From Flavobacteriales bacterium (lineage in GTDB: Bacteria > Bacteroidota > Bacteroidia > Flavobacteriales_F > PHOS-HE28): a stretch of 64,000 nucleotides of DNA. Shown here one piece after another: positions 22,579-30,805 of the stretch. The stretch covers positions 682,001 through 746,000 of the forward strand of contig JADKHI010000006.1 in NCBI GenBank assembly GCA_016721825.1, in the 5' to 3' direction. Both the position numbers and the translations under genes were made by a program. Numbering within the stretch: position 1 is the stretch's first letter; each line of letters begins with the position of its first letter. The notes below the pieces were generated by a model. It had not been told where the DNA came from and ran no database searches. It was given only the letters and a program-made list of their open reading frames with translations.

Positions 22579-23246
22579 CTCCGGTCCAGGTACCGATCGC
22601 ACAAGTCGATGAGGAACTCCGCCAGCTTCTTTCGGTCCTTCTTCACGCTCAGCTCGGTGAGCGCAGGCAGGTGATGCATGGCGAACTCAAGAAAATGGGC
22701 CATTTCCACCAGCGTCGTAGCGAACGACCGTGGGCTCTTCATGCGCGGCGAGCACGCTTGCAGTTCCTTGGCCACATGCGCGCACAGGTCCTTGTAAGGC
22801 TTGAAGAGCTTGAGCTGATTGTCAGAGTCCACATTCTTGTGCAGGAAGGACTTGGAACCTTCGCGGATCACCAAATGGCGCAACGTGGCCGGATCGAGCT
22901 GTGCGGCCATGGCGTCCTTCGGCCAGATCCCGCACAAGGCGATGATGTCGCCATGCAAGCGTTCGCGCGGATCCTTCAACGTTCGCCCCTCCTGCTCGCA
23001 ATGCGTTTGCAACCACAACCAGTAGAGCTGGAAGTAGTATTGGAGCAGCCGTTGTTTGTTGGCGAAGTAGTGGTACACGGTTACCTCTGTTGAACCCAAG
23101 CGCTCCGCGAGCTTCTTGAAGGTGAAGGCCTCCAGGCCCAACTCGAGCATGAGGTCCAGGCCTTCGGTGAGGATGCGAGCGCCCATGGGGCTGCCGGTAT
23201 CGCGCAGGCTGAGCGTGGCGTCCGGGATCAGATGGTAGCGTGTCAT
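22575..23246 (-). CDS. TetR/AcrR family transcriptional regulator
   Basis: About 223 residues. The N-terminal helix-turn-helix is clear: ARILTEGLDLMLELGLEAFTFKKLAERLGSTEVTVYHYFANKQRLLQYYF, the TetR_N pattern ending in the YxYFxxKxxLL motif. The C-terminal helical domain would bind an unknown effector. An ATG nine codons upstream (23273) is possible, but the AT-rich promoter region overlaps it. It shares a divergent 80-base intergenic region with the 104-residue gene at 23326 and is translationally coupled to the DUF6671 gene. Confidence 0.87.
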   Translation of the reverse strand: MTRYHLIPDATLSLRDTGSPMGARILTEGLDLMLELGLEAFTFKKLAERLGSTEVTVYHYFANKQRLLQYYFQLYWLWLQTHCEQEGRTLKDPRERLHGDIIALCGIWPKDAMAAQLDPATLRHLVIREGSKSFLHKNVDSDNQLKLFKPYKDLCAHVAKELQACSPRMKSPRSFATTLVEMAHFLEFAMHHLPALTELSVKKDRKKLAEFLIDLCDRYLDRR

Positions 23247-23310
23247 TCGGGGCGAAATATAGTATTTCACCACTTCGCAATAGCTTTACTTCCTTTACGT
23301 TTAGTATTAC

Positions 23311-23318
23311 TACTTTTG
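23311..23318 (+). promoter_or_regulatory. Promoter -7 element of the 23326 gene
   Basis: TACTTTTG, an exact TAnnTTTG match, ends seven bases before the ATG at 23326, so the transcript would be leaderless or nearly so. The 23247-23325 region is AT-rich and also carries the divergent TetR promoter, so autoregulation by the TetR protein is plausible. Confidence 0.6.
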
Positions 23319-23325
23319 TCTCGCC

Positions 23326-23640
23326 ATGATCCACATCACGTTCCAGACCCGGACCATAGGCGCAGCCGAAAAGCTCGCTGCGCACTTGATGGAACAGCAC
23401 CTCCTTCTTTTCCCCACCATCGATACGGACCATGAGGAGCTGAAGTGGGAGAATGGCCAACTGTACCGCGAGAGCCAACTACTGCTGCAAGGCATGACCA
23501 AAGGATTGCTCTACCGGGATGTAGAGCGCGCCGCCTACGAACTCCTCGGTAGCGACATGGTGCGGATACATGCTGTACCTGTAACCCATTTGGACCCGCA
23601 TGCCCAGAAGACCCTATTGGAACAGACCGCCAAAGTGTGA
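23326..23640 (+). CDS. Hypothetical protein (104 aa), divergent from tetR
   Basis: A 104-residue soluble protein, MIHITFQTRTIGAAEKLAAHL at the start, with alternating strands and helices (LAAHLMEQHLLLFPTID, LLYRDVERAAYELLG, MVRIHAVPVTHLDP). No signal peptide, no membrane helix and no recognised family. Its start lies directly after a strong promoter octamer and opposite a TetR gene, a usual arrangement for a gene repressed by its divergent regulator. It ends four bases before the TPR gene. Confidence 0.55.
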   Translation: MIHITFQTRTIGAAEKLAAHLMEQHLLLFPTIDTDHEELKWENGQLYRESQLLLQGMTKGLLYRDVERAAYELLGSDMVRIHAVPVTHLDPHAQKTLLEQTAKV

Positions 23641-23644
23641 ACCC

Positions 23645-24898
23645 ATGAGCATCAGAACGCCGAACCTCCGCGACCTGCTTGCTGCATTGCTGATCCTCTC
23701 CTCGCTTATGGCGAACGCCCAAACCAACAACCGCCTTGATGCCGTGCAGTTGATCCAACAGGGCGACCTGCAACTGCGCATGGGCAACAGTGAACTCGCG
23801 CTGCTCCACTACACCAACGCGATCCAAAAGGACATCGCCTTCGCGGACGCATACATGAAGCGCGCGATGCTGCAGAACCGTTTGGGGCAATACACCCGAT
23901 CGCTTGCAGACATGGACCGGGCACTGGACCTTAACCCGTACAGCGAATACATCTTCGACCGGCGTGCCAAGGTGAAGTTCCTGCTGAACGACATCAAGGG
24001 TGCCGAAGATGATCTTGCCCGGGCCGTGGCTTTGAAACCATACGACGAACTGCTGCGCGAGAGCCGGGTGGACGCGCTGCTCGCAATGGGAGAAACCGCG
24101 GAGGCCATTCAAGAACTGGACTCCTTACTGCTGCTGCATCCGGATGATGTCCTCCTGATCCTGAAGAAAGGCACGGCACGCCTGCAAATGGACGATGGCC
24201 CCGGTGCCTTGGTGATCTTCGATCATGCGGTGACGGTCGCACCCAGACTGGCGATCGTACACGACTTGCGCGGTGTTGCGCTGATGCGCCTACAGCGGTG
24301 GAACGATGCGCTTGTGTCCTTGGATAGGGCGATAGCACTGGACCGCAACTTCGATCTGGCACTGTACAACCGTGGCCTTGTGCATGCGCACTTGGGGCAT
24401 CCGGCGCAAGCGCGTGCGGACATGGATGCGGCGCTCGAACTCGCGCACGACAAGCCGCACATCTTCTTCCAACGCGCCCTTGTCCGCAAGCGCGACGGCG
24501 ACCTTGCCGGTGCGCGGGACGACTACGACCGTGCGCTGGAACTTGCTCCGGACTACCTCGAAGCGCAATACAACCGGGCCTTCGTCCGCAAGCACTTAGG
24601 CGATCATGCCGGTGCGTTGGAAGATGCCGACAACGCGTTGCGCATGGCACCGGAAGACCCGGACGCTTGGATCATGAAAGGCAACTTGCACTTGCTGTAC
24701 GGCGAGTTCAACGATGCCATAGCATGCTTCGATCGCGCGATCAGCCTGCACCACGACCACGCCAACGCGCTCTACAACCGCGGCCTGGCCTACCATATGA
24801 ACTACCAACCGTTGCAAGGCTGCGAGGATCTGCGCCGCAGCGCGGACCTGGGTTCATCCGAAGCACTGGATGCACTGAAATACTTCTGCGCGTTCTGA
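23645..24898 (+). CDS. Secreted TPR-repeat protein
   Basis: 417 residues: a signal peptide (about residues 1-26, LLAALLILSSLMANA-Q) followed by about ten 34-residue tetratricopeptide repeats. Typical units are GDLQLRMGNSELALLHYTNAIQ, DLRGVALMRLQRWNDALVSLDRAIALD, YNRGLVHAHLGHPAQARADMDAAL and YNRAFVRKHLGDHAGALEDADNAL. TPR arrays mediate protein-protein contacts; in the periplasm of Bacteroidota they often act as assembly or adaptor proteins. The ATG at 23645 comes four bases after the preceding stop, so it is probably cotranscribed with the 104-residue gene. Confidence 0.85.
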   Translation: MSIRTPNLRDLLAALLILSSLMANAQTNNRLDAVQLIQQGDLQLRMGNSELALLHYTNAIQKDIAFADAYMKRAMLQNRLGQYTRSLADMDRALDLNPYSEYIFDRRAKVKFLLNDIKGAEDDLARAVALKPYDELLRESRVDALLAMGETAEAIQELDSLLLLHPDDVLLILKKGTARLQMDDGPGALVIFDHAVTVAPRLAIVHDLRGVALMRLQRWNDALVSLDRAIALDRNFDLALYNRGLVHAHLGHPAQARADMDAALELAHDKPHIFFQRALVRKRDGDLAGARDDYDRALELAPDYLEAQYNRAFVRKHLGDHAGALEDADNALRMAPEDPDAWIMKGNLHLLYGEFNDAIACFDRAISLHHDHANALYNRGLAYHMNYQPLQGCEDLRRSADLGSSEALDALKYFCAF

Positions 24899-24975
24899 TC
24901 GATCATCGCCAGCAGATGTCCCATCACGTTGGATCGCCCAGAACCCTCATCAACACGGACCAAAAGCCAAGTACA

Positions 24976-25767
24976 ATGAACAGGACACCCCTCCACTTTG
25001 CCCTCGGCCTACTGATGGTCCTGGGCTCATGCACCACCGTGCGGCAAGGCACCGTAGGTGTGAAACAACGGTTCGGAAAACTGGATGACCGCATCATCAC
25101 CGCCGGGCTTGTAGGCGTGAACCCCTTCAGCACGCGGGTGATCAAGGTGCCCATACGGACCGTGAACCGTGAAGTAGAGCTCGCGCTACCGAGCAAAGAA
25201 GGGCTGAACGTACAATGCGAGATCAGCATCCTGTACAGGATCGCTCCGGAGAAGGTGCCCCAGATCATCGAGACCATCGGACCGGATTATGAGCAGGCAG
25301 TGATCGTCAGCGTGTTCCGCAGTGCCGCAGCGGATATCTGCTCGCGCTATTTCGCAAAGGACATGCACAGCGCCCAGCGAGGAACTATCGAGCAGGAGAT
25401 CGCCTCGTACATGAACTCCTTGCTCACGGAACGCGGTTTCGTCATCGAAAGCGTATTGATGAAAAGCATCAAGCTGCCTCCGGGACTTGCCAAGGCGATC
25501 GAGGACAAGCTGGAGTCCGAACAGCGCGCGCAGCAGATGGAATTCGAGCTTTTGCGCGAACGCAGCGAAGCACAGCGCCGCGTGATCGAGGCCGAAGGCA
25601 TCCGCGATGCACAGCTGGTCCTCACCGAAGGGCTCAACGAGAACATCATCCGCTACCAGAGCATCGAAGCGTTCAAGAGCCTCGCTGCGTCGCCGAACTC
25701 GAAGGTGATCATCACCGATGGTATGACGCCCTTCCTGATCCAAGGTGACGTACCAACAGGCCAATGA
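24976..25767 (+). CDS. SPFH/prohibitin-family lipoprotein
   Basis: 263 residues. The N-terminus MNRTPLHFALGLLMVLGSC ends in a lipobox cysteine at residue 19. An SPFH domain follows (VGVKQRFGKLDDRIITAGLVGVNPF, EVELALPSKEGLNVQCEISILYRI) and a long charged helical region (KAIEDKLESEQRAQQMEFELLRERSEAQRRVIEAEGIRDAQ) as in prohibitins/HflC. Unlike most family members it is anchored by a lipid rather than a membrane helix. A role in membrane protein quality control or membrane organisation is inferred from the family. Confidence 0.8.
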   Translation: MNRTPLHFALGLLMVLGSCTTVRQGTVGVKQRFGKLDDRIITAGLVGVNPFSTRVIKVPIRTVNREVELALPSKEGLNVQCEISILYRIAPEKVPQIIETIGPDYEQAVIVSVFRSAAADICSRYFAKDMHSAQRGTIEQEIASYMNSLLTERGFVIESVLMKSIKLPPGLAKAIEDKLESEQRAQQMEFELLRERSEAQRRVIEAEGIRDAQLVLTEGLNENIIRYQSIEAFKSLAASPNSKVIITDGMTPFLIQGDVPTGQ

Positions 25768-25834
25768 CCAGCCGACCATGATCGCCATTGGCCGAAAGAG
25801 CATAGCTGACAACGAAAAAGAAACCACGAAGAAC

Positions 25835-26260
25835 ATGGGAACCAGCGAACCAGCACGTGACACGACGTATGAGGACCAATACCGGAGCCTCGGCTATCTG
25901 TTCTACAGCATCGCCGCTTGCGACAGAAGCATCATACAGGCCGAGATCAATGCACTGAAGGAGATGACAGCGCGCCACTGGTTGGTTGAGGACCGGAGCT
26001 ATGACGAGCTCGGGATCGAATCAGCCCGGTACATCGACATCGCATTCGACCACGCGCTGGAACAACGCTTGTCGGCGAAAGACGCCTATGCTCGTTTTGT
26101 GGAGGATCAGTTGCGCGAACCCCGGCGGTTCGATGGTTGGACCAAGAGCTTGATCCTGCGCACAGCGGTGGAGATCGCCAAGGCTTCCGGTTCGGTGAAC
26201 CGCGCCGAAGCAACGCGCATTGGCGACCTGCAGAAATTACTCGGCCTTCATCACGCTTGA
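25835..26260 (+). CDS. TerB-like helical hypothetical protein
   Basis: 141 residues from the chosen start (MGTSEPARDTTYEDQY). The stretch LGYLFYSIAACDRSIIQAEINALKEMT followed by further helices and a closing helix TRIGDLQKLLGLHHA resembles the TerB/DjlA-like helical fold, with acidic residues in the D-(R/G)-x-I-x-x-x-E pattern. Earlier in-frame ATGs at 25745 and 25778 exist; the first lies inside the SPFH gene. It follows the SPFH lipoprotein and precedes the LRR protein. Function unknown. Confidence 0.5.
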   Translation: MGTSEPARDTTYEDQYRSLGYLFYSIAACDRSIIQAEINALKEMTARHWLVEDRSYDELGIESARYIDIAFDHALEQRLSAKDAYARFVEDQLREPRRFDGWTKSLILRTAVEIAKASGSVNRAEATRIGDLQKLLGLHHA

Positions 26261-26306
26261 GCGCCCCATGCCACCAGAGATCCCCTTCAACCATTCCCGA
26301 TACTCA

Positions 26307-26951
26307 ATGACCGCCGCACGGATCTTCAGCATACTTGCAGCTATCGGCTGCACACTTGGTTCATTCGGCCAAATCGCCGATACCGCCGCTGTGCATCAGG
26401 TCTATCGGTCGCTCAGAGAGGCACTGCGCGAGCCAGCGAGCGTTCGCAGCCTCGACCTGAGCGATCAACACATCAGGCTGCTGCCGAAGGAGATCTCCCT
26501 GCTCATCAACCTGGAGGAACTCCGCTTGCGCAACGACGACCTGACCGAATTGCCTGAAGAGATCGGCGACTTGGGCAAGCTCCGGATCCTCGACCTCAGC
26601 GGAAACCCCATCCAACATTTGCCGGACCAGTTCAAGGATCTGAACAGGTTGGATGAGCTCTACATCAACGGGGACTGCTATTTCGACCTGGAGCAGGACA
26701 TGAAGACACTTTCACTGCTGCCCCATCTTCGGATCCTTCACTTGGAGAACGACGGGATCACGCTCTTGCCGGAGAGCATCTCCTCCTTGCGCCACCTGGA
26801 GGAACTCTATCTGAACGACAACAAGCTCGTCACGTTCCCGACCCCAGTGCTCCGCATGGACCACTTGAAGCTGCTGGACCTCCATCACAATCCAATGAAC
26901 CCGCTTATTCCATTGGAGTTGCAGCAACGTGGTGTGCTGGTCAGGTTCTGA
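26307..26951 (+). CDS. Secreted leucine-rich repeat protein
   Basis: 214 residues: signal peptide MTAARIFSILAAIGCTLGSFG-Q, then about seven LRRs of 23 residues. Units such as RSLDLSDQHIRLLPKEISLLIN, LEELRLRNDDLTELPEEIGDLGK, LRILDLSGNPIQHLPDQFKDLN and LEELYLNDNKLVTFPTPVLRM follow the bacterial LxxLxLxxNxLxxLP pattern. An ATG 13 codons upstream (26268) is open, but the later one gives a proper signal peptide. No effector domain is attached, so a binding role in the periplasm or on the surface is the most one can infer. Confidence 0.75.
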   Translation: MTAARIFSILAAIGCTLGSFGQIADTAAVHQVYRSLREALREPASVRSLDLSDQHIRLLPKEISLLINLEELRLRNDDLTELPEEIGDLGKLRILDLSGNPIQHLPDQFKDLNRLDELYINGDCYFDLEQDMKTLSLLPHLRILHLENDGITLLPESISSLRHLEELYLNDNKLVTFPTPVLRMDHLKLLDLHHNPMNPLIPLELQQRGVLVRF

Positions 26952-27011
26952 ACGGGGATCTCACACTTCGACCTGACCACCAGAAAACGAACGGCCTTTC
27001 TCTTAACGCAC

Positions 27012-27524
27012 ATGGACGCCTACCGCACCCAACTTATCGAGAGCCTCATCTGCCTGGCCGCTTTCTTCGTGATCCGGTATCTGGGACGCTACATCATCCG
27101 CAACGCGGTGGTGCGCTCCTCCTTCAAGGCCAAGGAGGAAAAGGAGATCATGCGGCTGTTGAACCTGCTGATCGTGCTGGTGCTGGCCGTGATCCTCACC
27201 GCCATCTGGGGTGTGAAGCAGAGCGAGGTCCTGATCTTCGCCACCTCGGTGATCACCGTGCTCGGCATCGCCTTCTTCGCGGAAATGTCCATCCTCTCTA
27301 ACGTAACAGCGTGCCTGGTCCTGTTCTTCCAGCATCCGATCAAGATCGGCGATACCATCAAGGTGCTCGATAACGACCTTGCTATCGAAGGCGAGCTGAT
27401 CGACATCACCTACTTCTTCGTGTTCATCCGCACAGTGGACAGGGGGATCATCACCATGCCCAACACCGTGCTGCTGAAGAGCCCGTTCTCTGTGGTGAAC
27501 TCCGGCGGTAGCGCGCAGAAATGA
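27012..27524 (+). CDS. Short MscS-family mechanosensitive channel
   Basis: 170 residues. Two N-terminal hydrophobic helices are followed by the pore-type helix VLIFATSVITVLGIAFFAEMSILSNVTACLVLFF and then the MscS beta domain (HPIKIGDTIKVLDNDLAIEGELIDITYFFVFIRTVDRGIITMPNTVLLKSPF). The C-terminal alpha/beta cage domain of E. coli MscS is absent, a form that is common among small bacterial MscS proteins. It should release solutes at hypo-osmotic shock. The next frame downstream is a collapsed transporter gene. Confidence 0.85.
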   Translation: MDAYRTQLIESLICLAAFFVIRYLGRYIIRNAVVRSSFKAKEEKEIMRLLNLLIVLVLAVILTAIWGVKQSEVLIFATSVITVLGIAFFAEMSILSNVTACLVLFFQHPIKIGDTIKVLDNDLAIEGELIDITYFFVFIRTVDRGIITMPNTVLLKSPFSVVNSGGSAQK

Positions 27525-27572
27525 GCAGGTGCCGGCGCATACTTTCCGAAGACGACATATGGCACGACCATT

Positions 27573-27740
27573 ATGGATACACAATTACTCCTCACTGATC
27601 TCATCAACCCCACCTTGGTCTTCTTCCTGCTGGGCGGTATGGCCCATTTCCATATCCCTCTGGCTCTCGGGTCCACCTTCCCCTTCAACATCACCGTGGG
27701 GATGCCGGTGTACCTCGAGTTGATCATGCGTACGCCTTAG
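27573..27740 (+). pseudogene. Collapsed SbtA-like bicarbonate transporter mini-gene
   Basis: An open frame of 55 codons. The first part, TDLINPTLVFFLLGGMA, resembles the first helix of SbtA-type sodium/bicarbonate transporters, and the last part, GSTFPFNITVGMPVYLELI, resembles the very C-terminal helix of the same family (pattern xxFPFN(V/I)TxGxPLYxxx). The ~250 residues that should lie between are missing with the frame preserved. This indicates an internal deletion in an ancestral sbtA-like gene, or a chimeric short membrane peptide. The family call rests on pattern recognition and needs a search. Confidence 0.4.
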
Positions 27741-27778
27741 TTCGGAACTTCGCACCCTTGATCCGCTCATAGGACCCT

Positions 27779-29440
27779 ATGAATCCCATACACCCCTGGC
27801 AACGCCTCACCCAGCTGCTCCGTGTGGACAAGCGCGAGATCAGCCACATCTATCTGTACGCCTTGGTGGGCGGCGCGATCAGCTTGAGCGTTCCGCTGGG
27901 CGTGCAAGCCATCATCAACTTGATCAGCGGCGGGCAGATGGCTACGAGTTGGGGCGTGCTCATCGCGTTCGTCACCATTGGCGTGGGCTTTACCGGGGCG
28001 ATGCAGATCATGCAGTTGGCGCTGGCGGAGAACATCCAGCAGCGGCTCTTCGCCCGTAGCGCCTTCGAGTTCGCTTACCGCATTCCTCGGATCAAGGCCG
28101 AAGCGGTATCCGGCCGTTACTTGCCGGAATTGGTGAACCGCTTCTTCGACACCTTCACCATCCAGAAGGGATTGAGCAAGTTGTTGCTCGACGTGCCGCT
28201 GGCGTTGTTGCAGATCCTGCTCTGCTTGATCCTGCTCGGTCTCTACCACCCTTTCTTCATCGCCTTCGGCATTCTACTGGTGGTCCTGCTCTATGTGATC
28301 TTCCGCTTCACCGGGAAACAGGGATTGGCCACCAGTCTGACCGAAAGCAACTACAAGTACGCCGTAGCGCATTGGCTGGAGGAACTGGGCCGCAGCGCGG
28401 GTACCTTCAAGCTGATCGGGGAGACAGCGCTGCCCATGAGCCGCACCGATCAACTTGTGGACGGCTACGTGACGGCGCGCAGATCGCACTTCCGCATCCT
28501 GCTGGGGCAGTATACTGCGATGGTGGTGTTCAAGGTGATCGTCACCCTGAGCTTACTGGCGTTGGGCGGCACGCTGGTGATGCGCGAGCAGATGAACCTG
28601 GGGCAGTTCGTGGCCGCCGAGATCGTGATCCTGCTGCTGATGAACGCTGTGGAGAAGATCATCCTCAGCATCGAAAGCGTATACGATGTGCTGGGCGCGT
28701 TGGACAAGATCGGTTTCGTGACGGACCTCCCATTGGAACGCACAGAGGGCCTGAGCGTGCTTATGACCGACCCCGAAAAAGGTCTGGATGTGCGCCTAAC
28801 GAACGTAGGGTTCCGTTCCCACTGGATCAAGAAGCATGTGCTGGAAGCCATCACCTTGCACTTGGCACCCGGTGAGAAGGTGTGCTTGAGCGGACTGAAC
28901 GGTTCGGGCAAGACCACCCTGCTGCGCATCCTGGCCGGTGCGTTGGATGCGCACGAAGGCAACATCCAGTTCGATGGTCATCCGCTCAACAGCCTCGACC
29001 TGGAACAGGCGCGATCGATCGTCGGTGATAGCCTGAACGATGAAGATGTGTTCGCGGGCACCGTGATGGAGAACATCACCGTGGGCCGCACATGGGTGAA
29101 AGAAGAGGAAGTGATGGAAGCCTGCACCGTGACCGGTCTGTTCGATCAGATGGCACAACTGCCGGAAGGATTGCTCACGCGGTTGGATCCGCAGGGCTCG
29201 CGACTTCCCAAGAGCCTCGTGAAGCGCATCATCCAAGCGCGTTGCATAGCGGGAAAACCGCGCTTCATCCTGTTGGAGGACAGCTTACAGAACTGGGACA
29301 TGAAGGACCGCGAGCAATTGCTCGGTTGGATCACCGCGCCGGAACGGCCATGGACCTTGCTGGCGGTAAGCAACGACCCGTGGTTACAGCAGCGATGCAC
29401 ACGCATGTTGGTACTGCAGAACGGACGCATCACCGCCTGA
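27779..29440 (+). CDS. ABC transporter, membrane and ATPase domains fused, with degenerate ATPase motifs
   Basis: 553 residues: six membrane helices in the first ~320, then an ATPase domain. The Walker A motif is intact (LSGLNGSGKTTLLR), but the other motifs are altered: no recognisable Q-loop glutamine (VGDSLNDEDVF), LSGGQ replaced by RLPKSLVKR, Walker B/catalytic pair reading ILLED instead of LLDE, and the switch histidine replaced by asparagine (AVSNDPW). No C39 peptidase domain. It begins an operon with HlyD-like and TolC-like genes, so it forms the inner-membrane part of a type I secretion-like export system. Substrate unknown. The catalytic competence of the ATPase is doubtful from sequence. 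Confidence 0.85.
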   Translation: MNPIHPWQRLTQLLRVDKREISHIYLYALVGGAISLSVPLGVQAIINLISGGQMATSWGVLIAFVTIGVGFTGAMQIMQLALAENIQQRLFARSAFEFAYRIPRIKAEAVSGRYLPELVNRFFDTFTIQKGLSKLLLDVPLALLQILLCLILLGLYHPFFIAFGILLVVLLYVIFRFTGKQGLATSLTESNYKYAVAHWLEELGRSAGTFKLIGETALPMSRTDQLVDGYVTARRSHFRILLGQYTAMVVFKVIVTLSLLALGGTLVMREQMNLGQFVAAEIVILLLMNAVEKIILSIESVYDVLGALDKIGFVTDLPLERTEGLSVLMTDPEKGLDVRLTNVGFRSHWIKKHVLEAITLHLAPGEKVCLSGLNGSGKTTLLRILAGALDAHEGNIQFDGHPLNSLDLEQARSIVGDSLNDEDVFAGTVMENITVGRTWVKEEEVMEACTVTGLFDQMAQLPEGLLTRLDPQGSRLPKSLVKRIIQARCIAGKPRFILLEDSLQNWDMKDREQLLGWITAPERPWTLLAVSNDPWLQQRCTRMLVLQNGRITA

Positions 29441-29443
29441 TCC

Positions 29444-30805
29444 ATGCTCAACCTCAGCCCCAACAACCGAGTGCCAGAGCTGCAACGGACCAGCTTACGC
29501 GCCTTCCGCACGATCGGCCAAGCCCGCGCGAACAAGCTCTTCGCCAAGTGGGTCATGGCGATCTGCGCGGTCGTGCTCATTGGCCTTTTCCTGCCGTGGA
29601 CCCAGAACATCCGTGCACGCGGCACCGTGACCAGTCTCTCGCCCGATCAGCGTCCGCAGACGATCCATGCCATCATCCCCGGCCGGTTGGAAGAGTGGTT
29701 CGTGCGTGAAGGGCAGCTCGTCCACAAGGGCGATACGATCCTACGCCTCAGCGAAGTGAAGGCCGAGTACTTCGATCCGCAACTCTTGGACCGCACCCAG
29801 GACCAGATCACTTCCAAGGAACTCACCGGCAAGAGCTATGAAGAGAAAGTGCATTCGCTGGATGCGCAGATCGATGCGCTCAACAACGGGTTGCGTATCA
29901 AATTGGAACAGGCGCGCAACAAGATCATCCAAGCCCGGCTGAAGGTCCAGAGCGACAGCATCCGCGTAGTGGCGGCACGGACGGAGATCAAGGTCGCCGA
30001 CGATCAGTACGTGCGCGGTGAACAACAATTCAAAGAGGGCCTGGTAAGCAAGGTGGAACTGGAGCGCAGGCAGGTGGCCCAGCAGCGTGCCAATGCCACC
30101 CTGATCGATGCGCAGAACAAATTGCTGGACGCAAGGAATGAACTGCTCAATGCCGAACTCGACATCAACGGTATCCGCAACGACTACCGCGATAAGCTGA
30201 GCAAAGCCGAGAGCGAAAAGTTCGCCAGCATGAGCCAGATGTACACCACAGAAGCGGAAGTGAGCAAGATGCAGGTGGACCTCGCCAACTATACGGTGCG
30301 CGCGGGCAACTACATCGTTACCGCACCGCAGGACGGTTACATCACCAAAGCCATCGTTACGGGTGTGGGTGAAACGGTGAAAGAAGGTGACCCGCTGGTG
30401 AGCGTGATGCCCGCCGGCCTGGACCTGGCCGTGGAGCTCTACGTGCGACCGATGGACATGCCGTTGATCAACAAAGGGCAAAAGGTGCGTTTCATCTTCG
30501 ACGGCTGGCCGAGCATCGTATTCAGCGGCTGGCCGAACAGCAGCTATGGCACCTTCGGTGGCGAGGTGGCCGCGATCGACAACTTCATCAGCCCCAACGG
30601 CAAGTACCGCATCCTCGTTGCGCCCGCGAAGGACGAACAGCCCTGGCCCAACGCCTTGCGCGTGGGTGGCGGGTCCATCGGTTTCGCGCTCATGAGCGAG
30701 GTGCCGATCTGGTACGAGCTCTGGCGGCAGGTGAACGGCTTCCCGCCGGATCTGTACATGGATCCGATGAACGTAGTCACGAAGGGTGATCAGCAGATCA
30801 AATGA
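29444..30805 (+). CDS. HlyD-family periplasmic adaptor
   Basis: 453 residues: one N-terminal membrane helix (VMAICAVVLIGLFLPW, about residues 36-52), a first biotinyl-lipoyl-like segment (IIPGRLEEWFVREGQLVHKGDTILRLSE), a long coiled coil of about 180 residues (MQVDLANY at its end), and the second lipoyl half (VTAPQDGYITKAIVTGVGETVKEGDPLVSVMPAG). The order is that of type I secretion membrane-fusion proteins. It starts three bases after the ABC gene stop and overlaps the next gene as ATGA, so the three export genes are one unit. It should bridge the ABC transporter and the outer-membrane channel. Confidence 0.9.
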   Translation: MLNLSPNNRVPELQRTSLRAFRTIGQARANKLFAKWVMAICAVVLIGLFLPWTQNIRARGTVTSLSPDQRPQTIHAIIPGRLEEWFVREGQLVHKGDTILRLSEVKAEYFDPQLLDRTQDQITSKELTGKSYEEKVHSLDAQIDALNNGLRIKLEQARNKIIQARLKVQSDSIRVVAARTEIKVADDQYVRGEQQFKEGLVSKVELERRQVAQQRANATLIDAQNKLLDARNELLNAELDINGIRNDYRDKLSKAESEKFASMSQMYTTEAEVSKMQVDLANYTVRAGNYIVTAPQDGYITKAIVTGVGETVKEGDPLVSVMPAGLDLAVELYVRPMDMPLINKGQKVRFIFDGWPSIVFSGWPNSSYGTFGGEVAAIDNFISPNGKYRILVAPAKDEQPWPNALRVGGGSIGFALMSEVPIWYELWRQVNGFPPDLYMDPMNVVTKGDQQIK

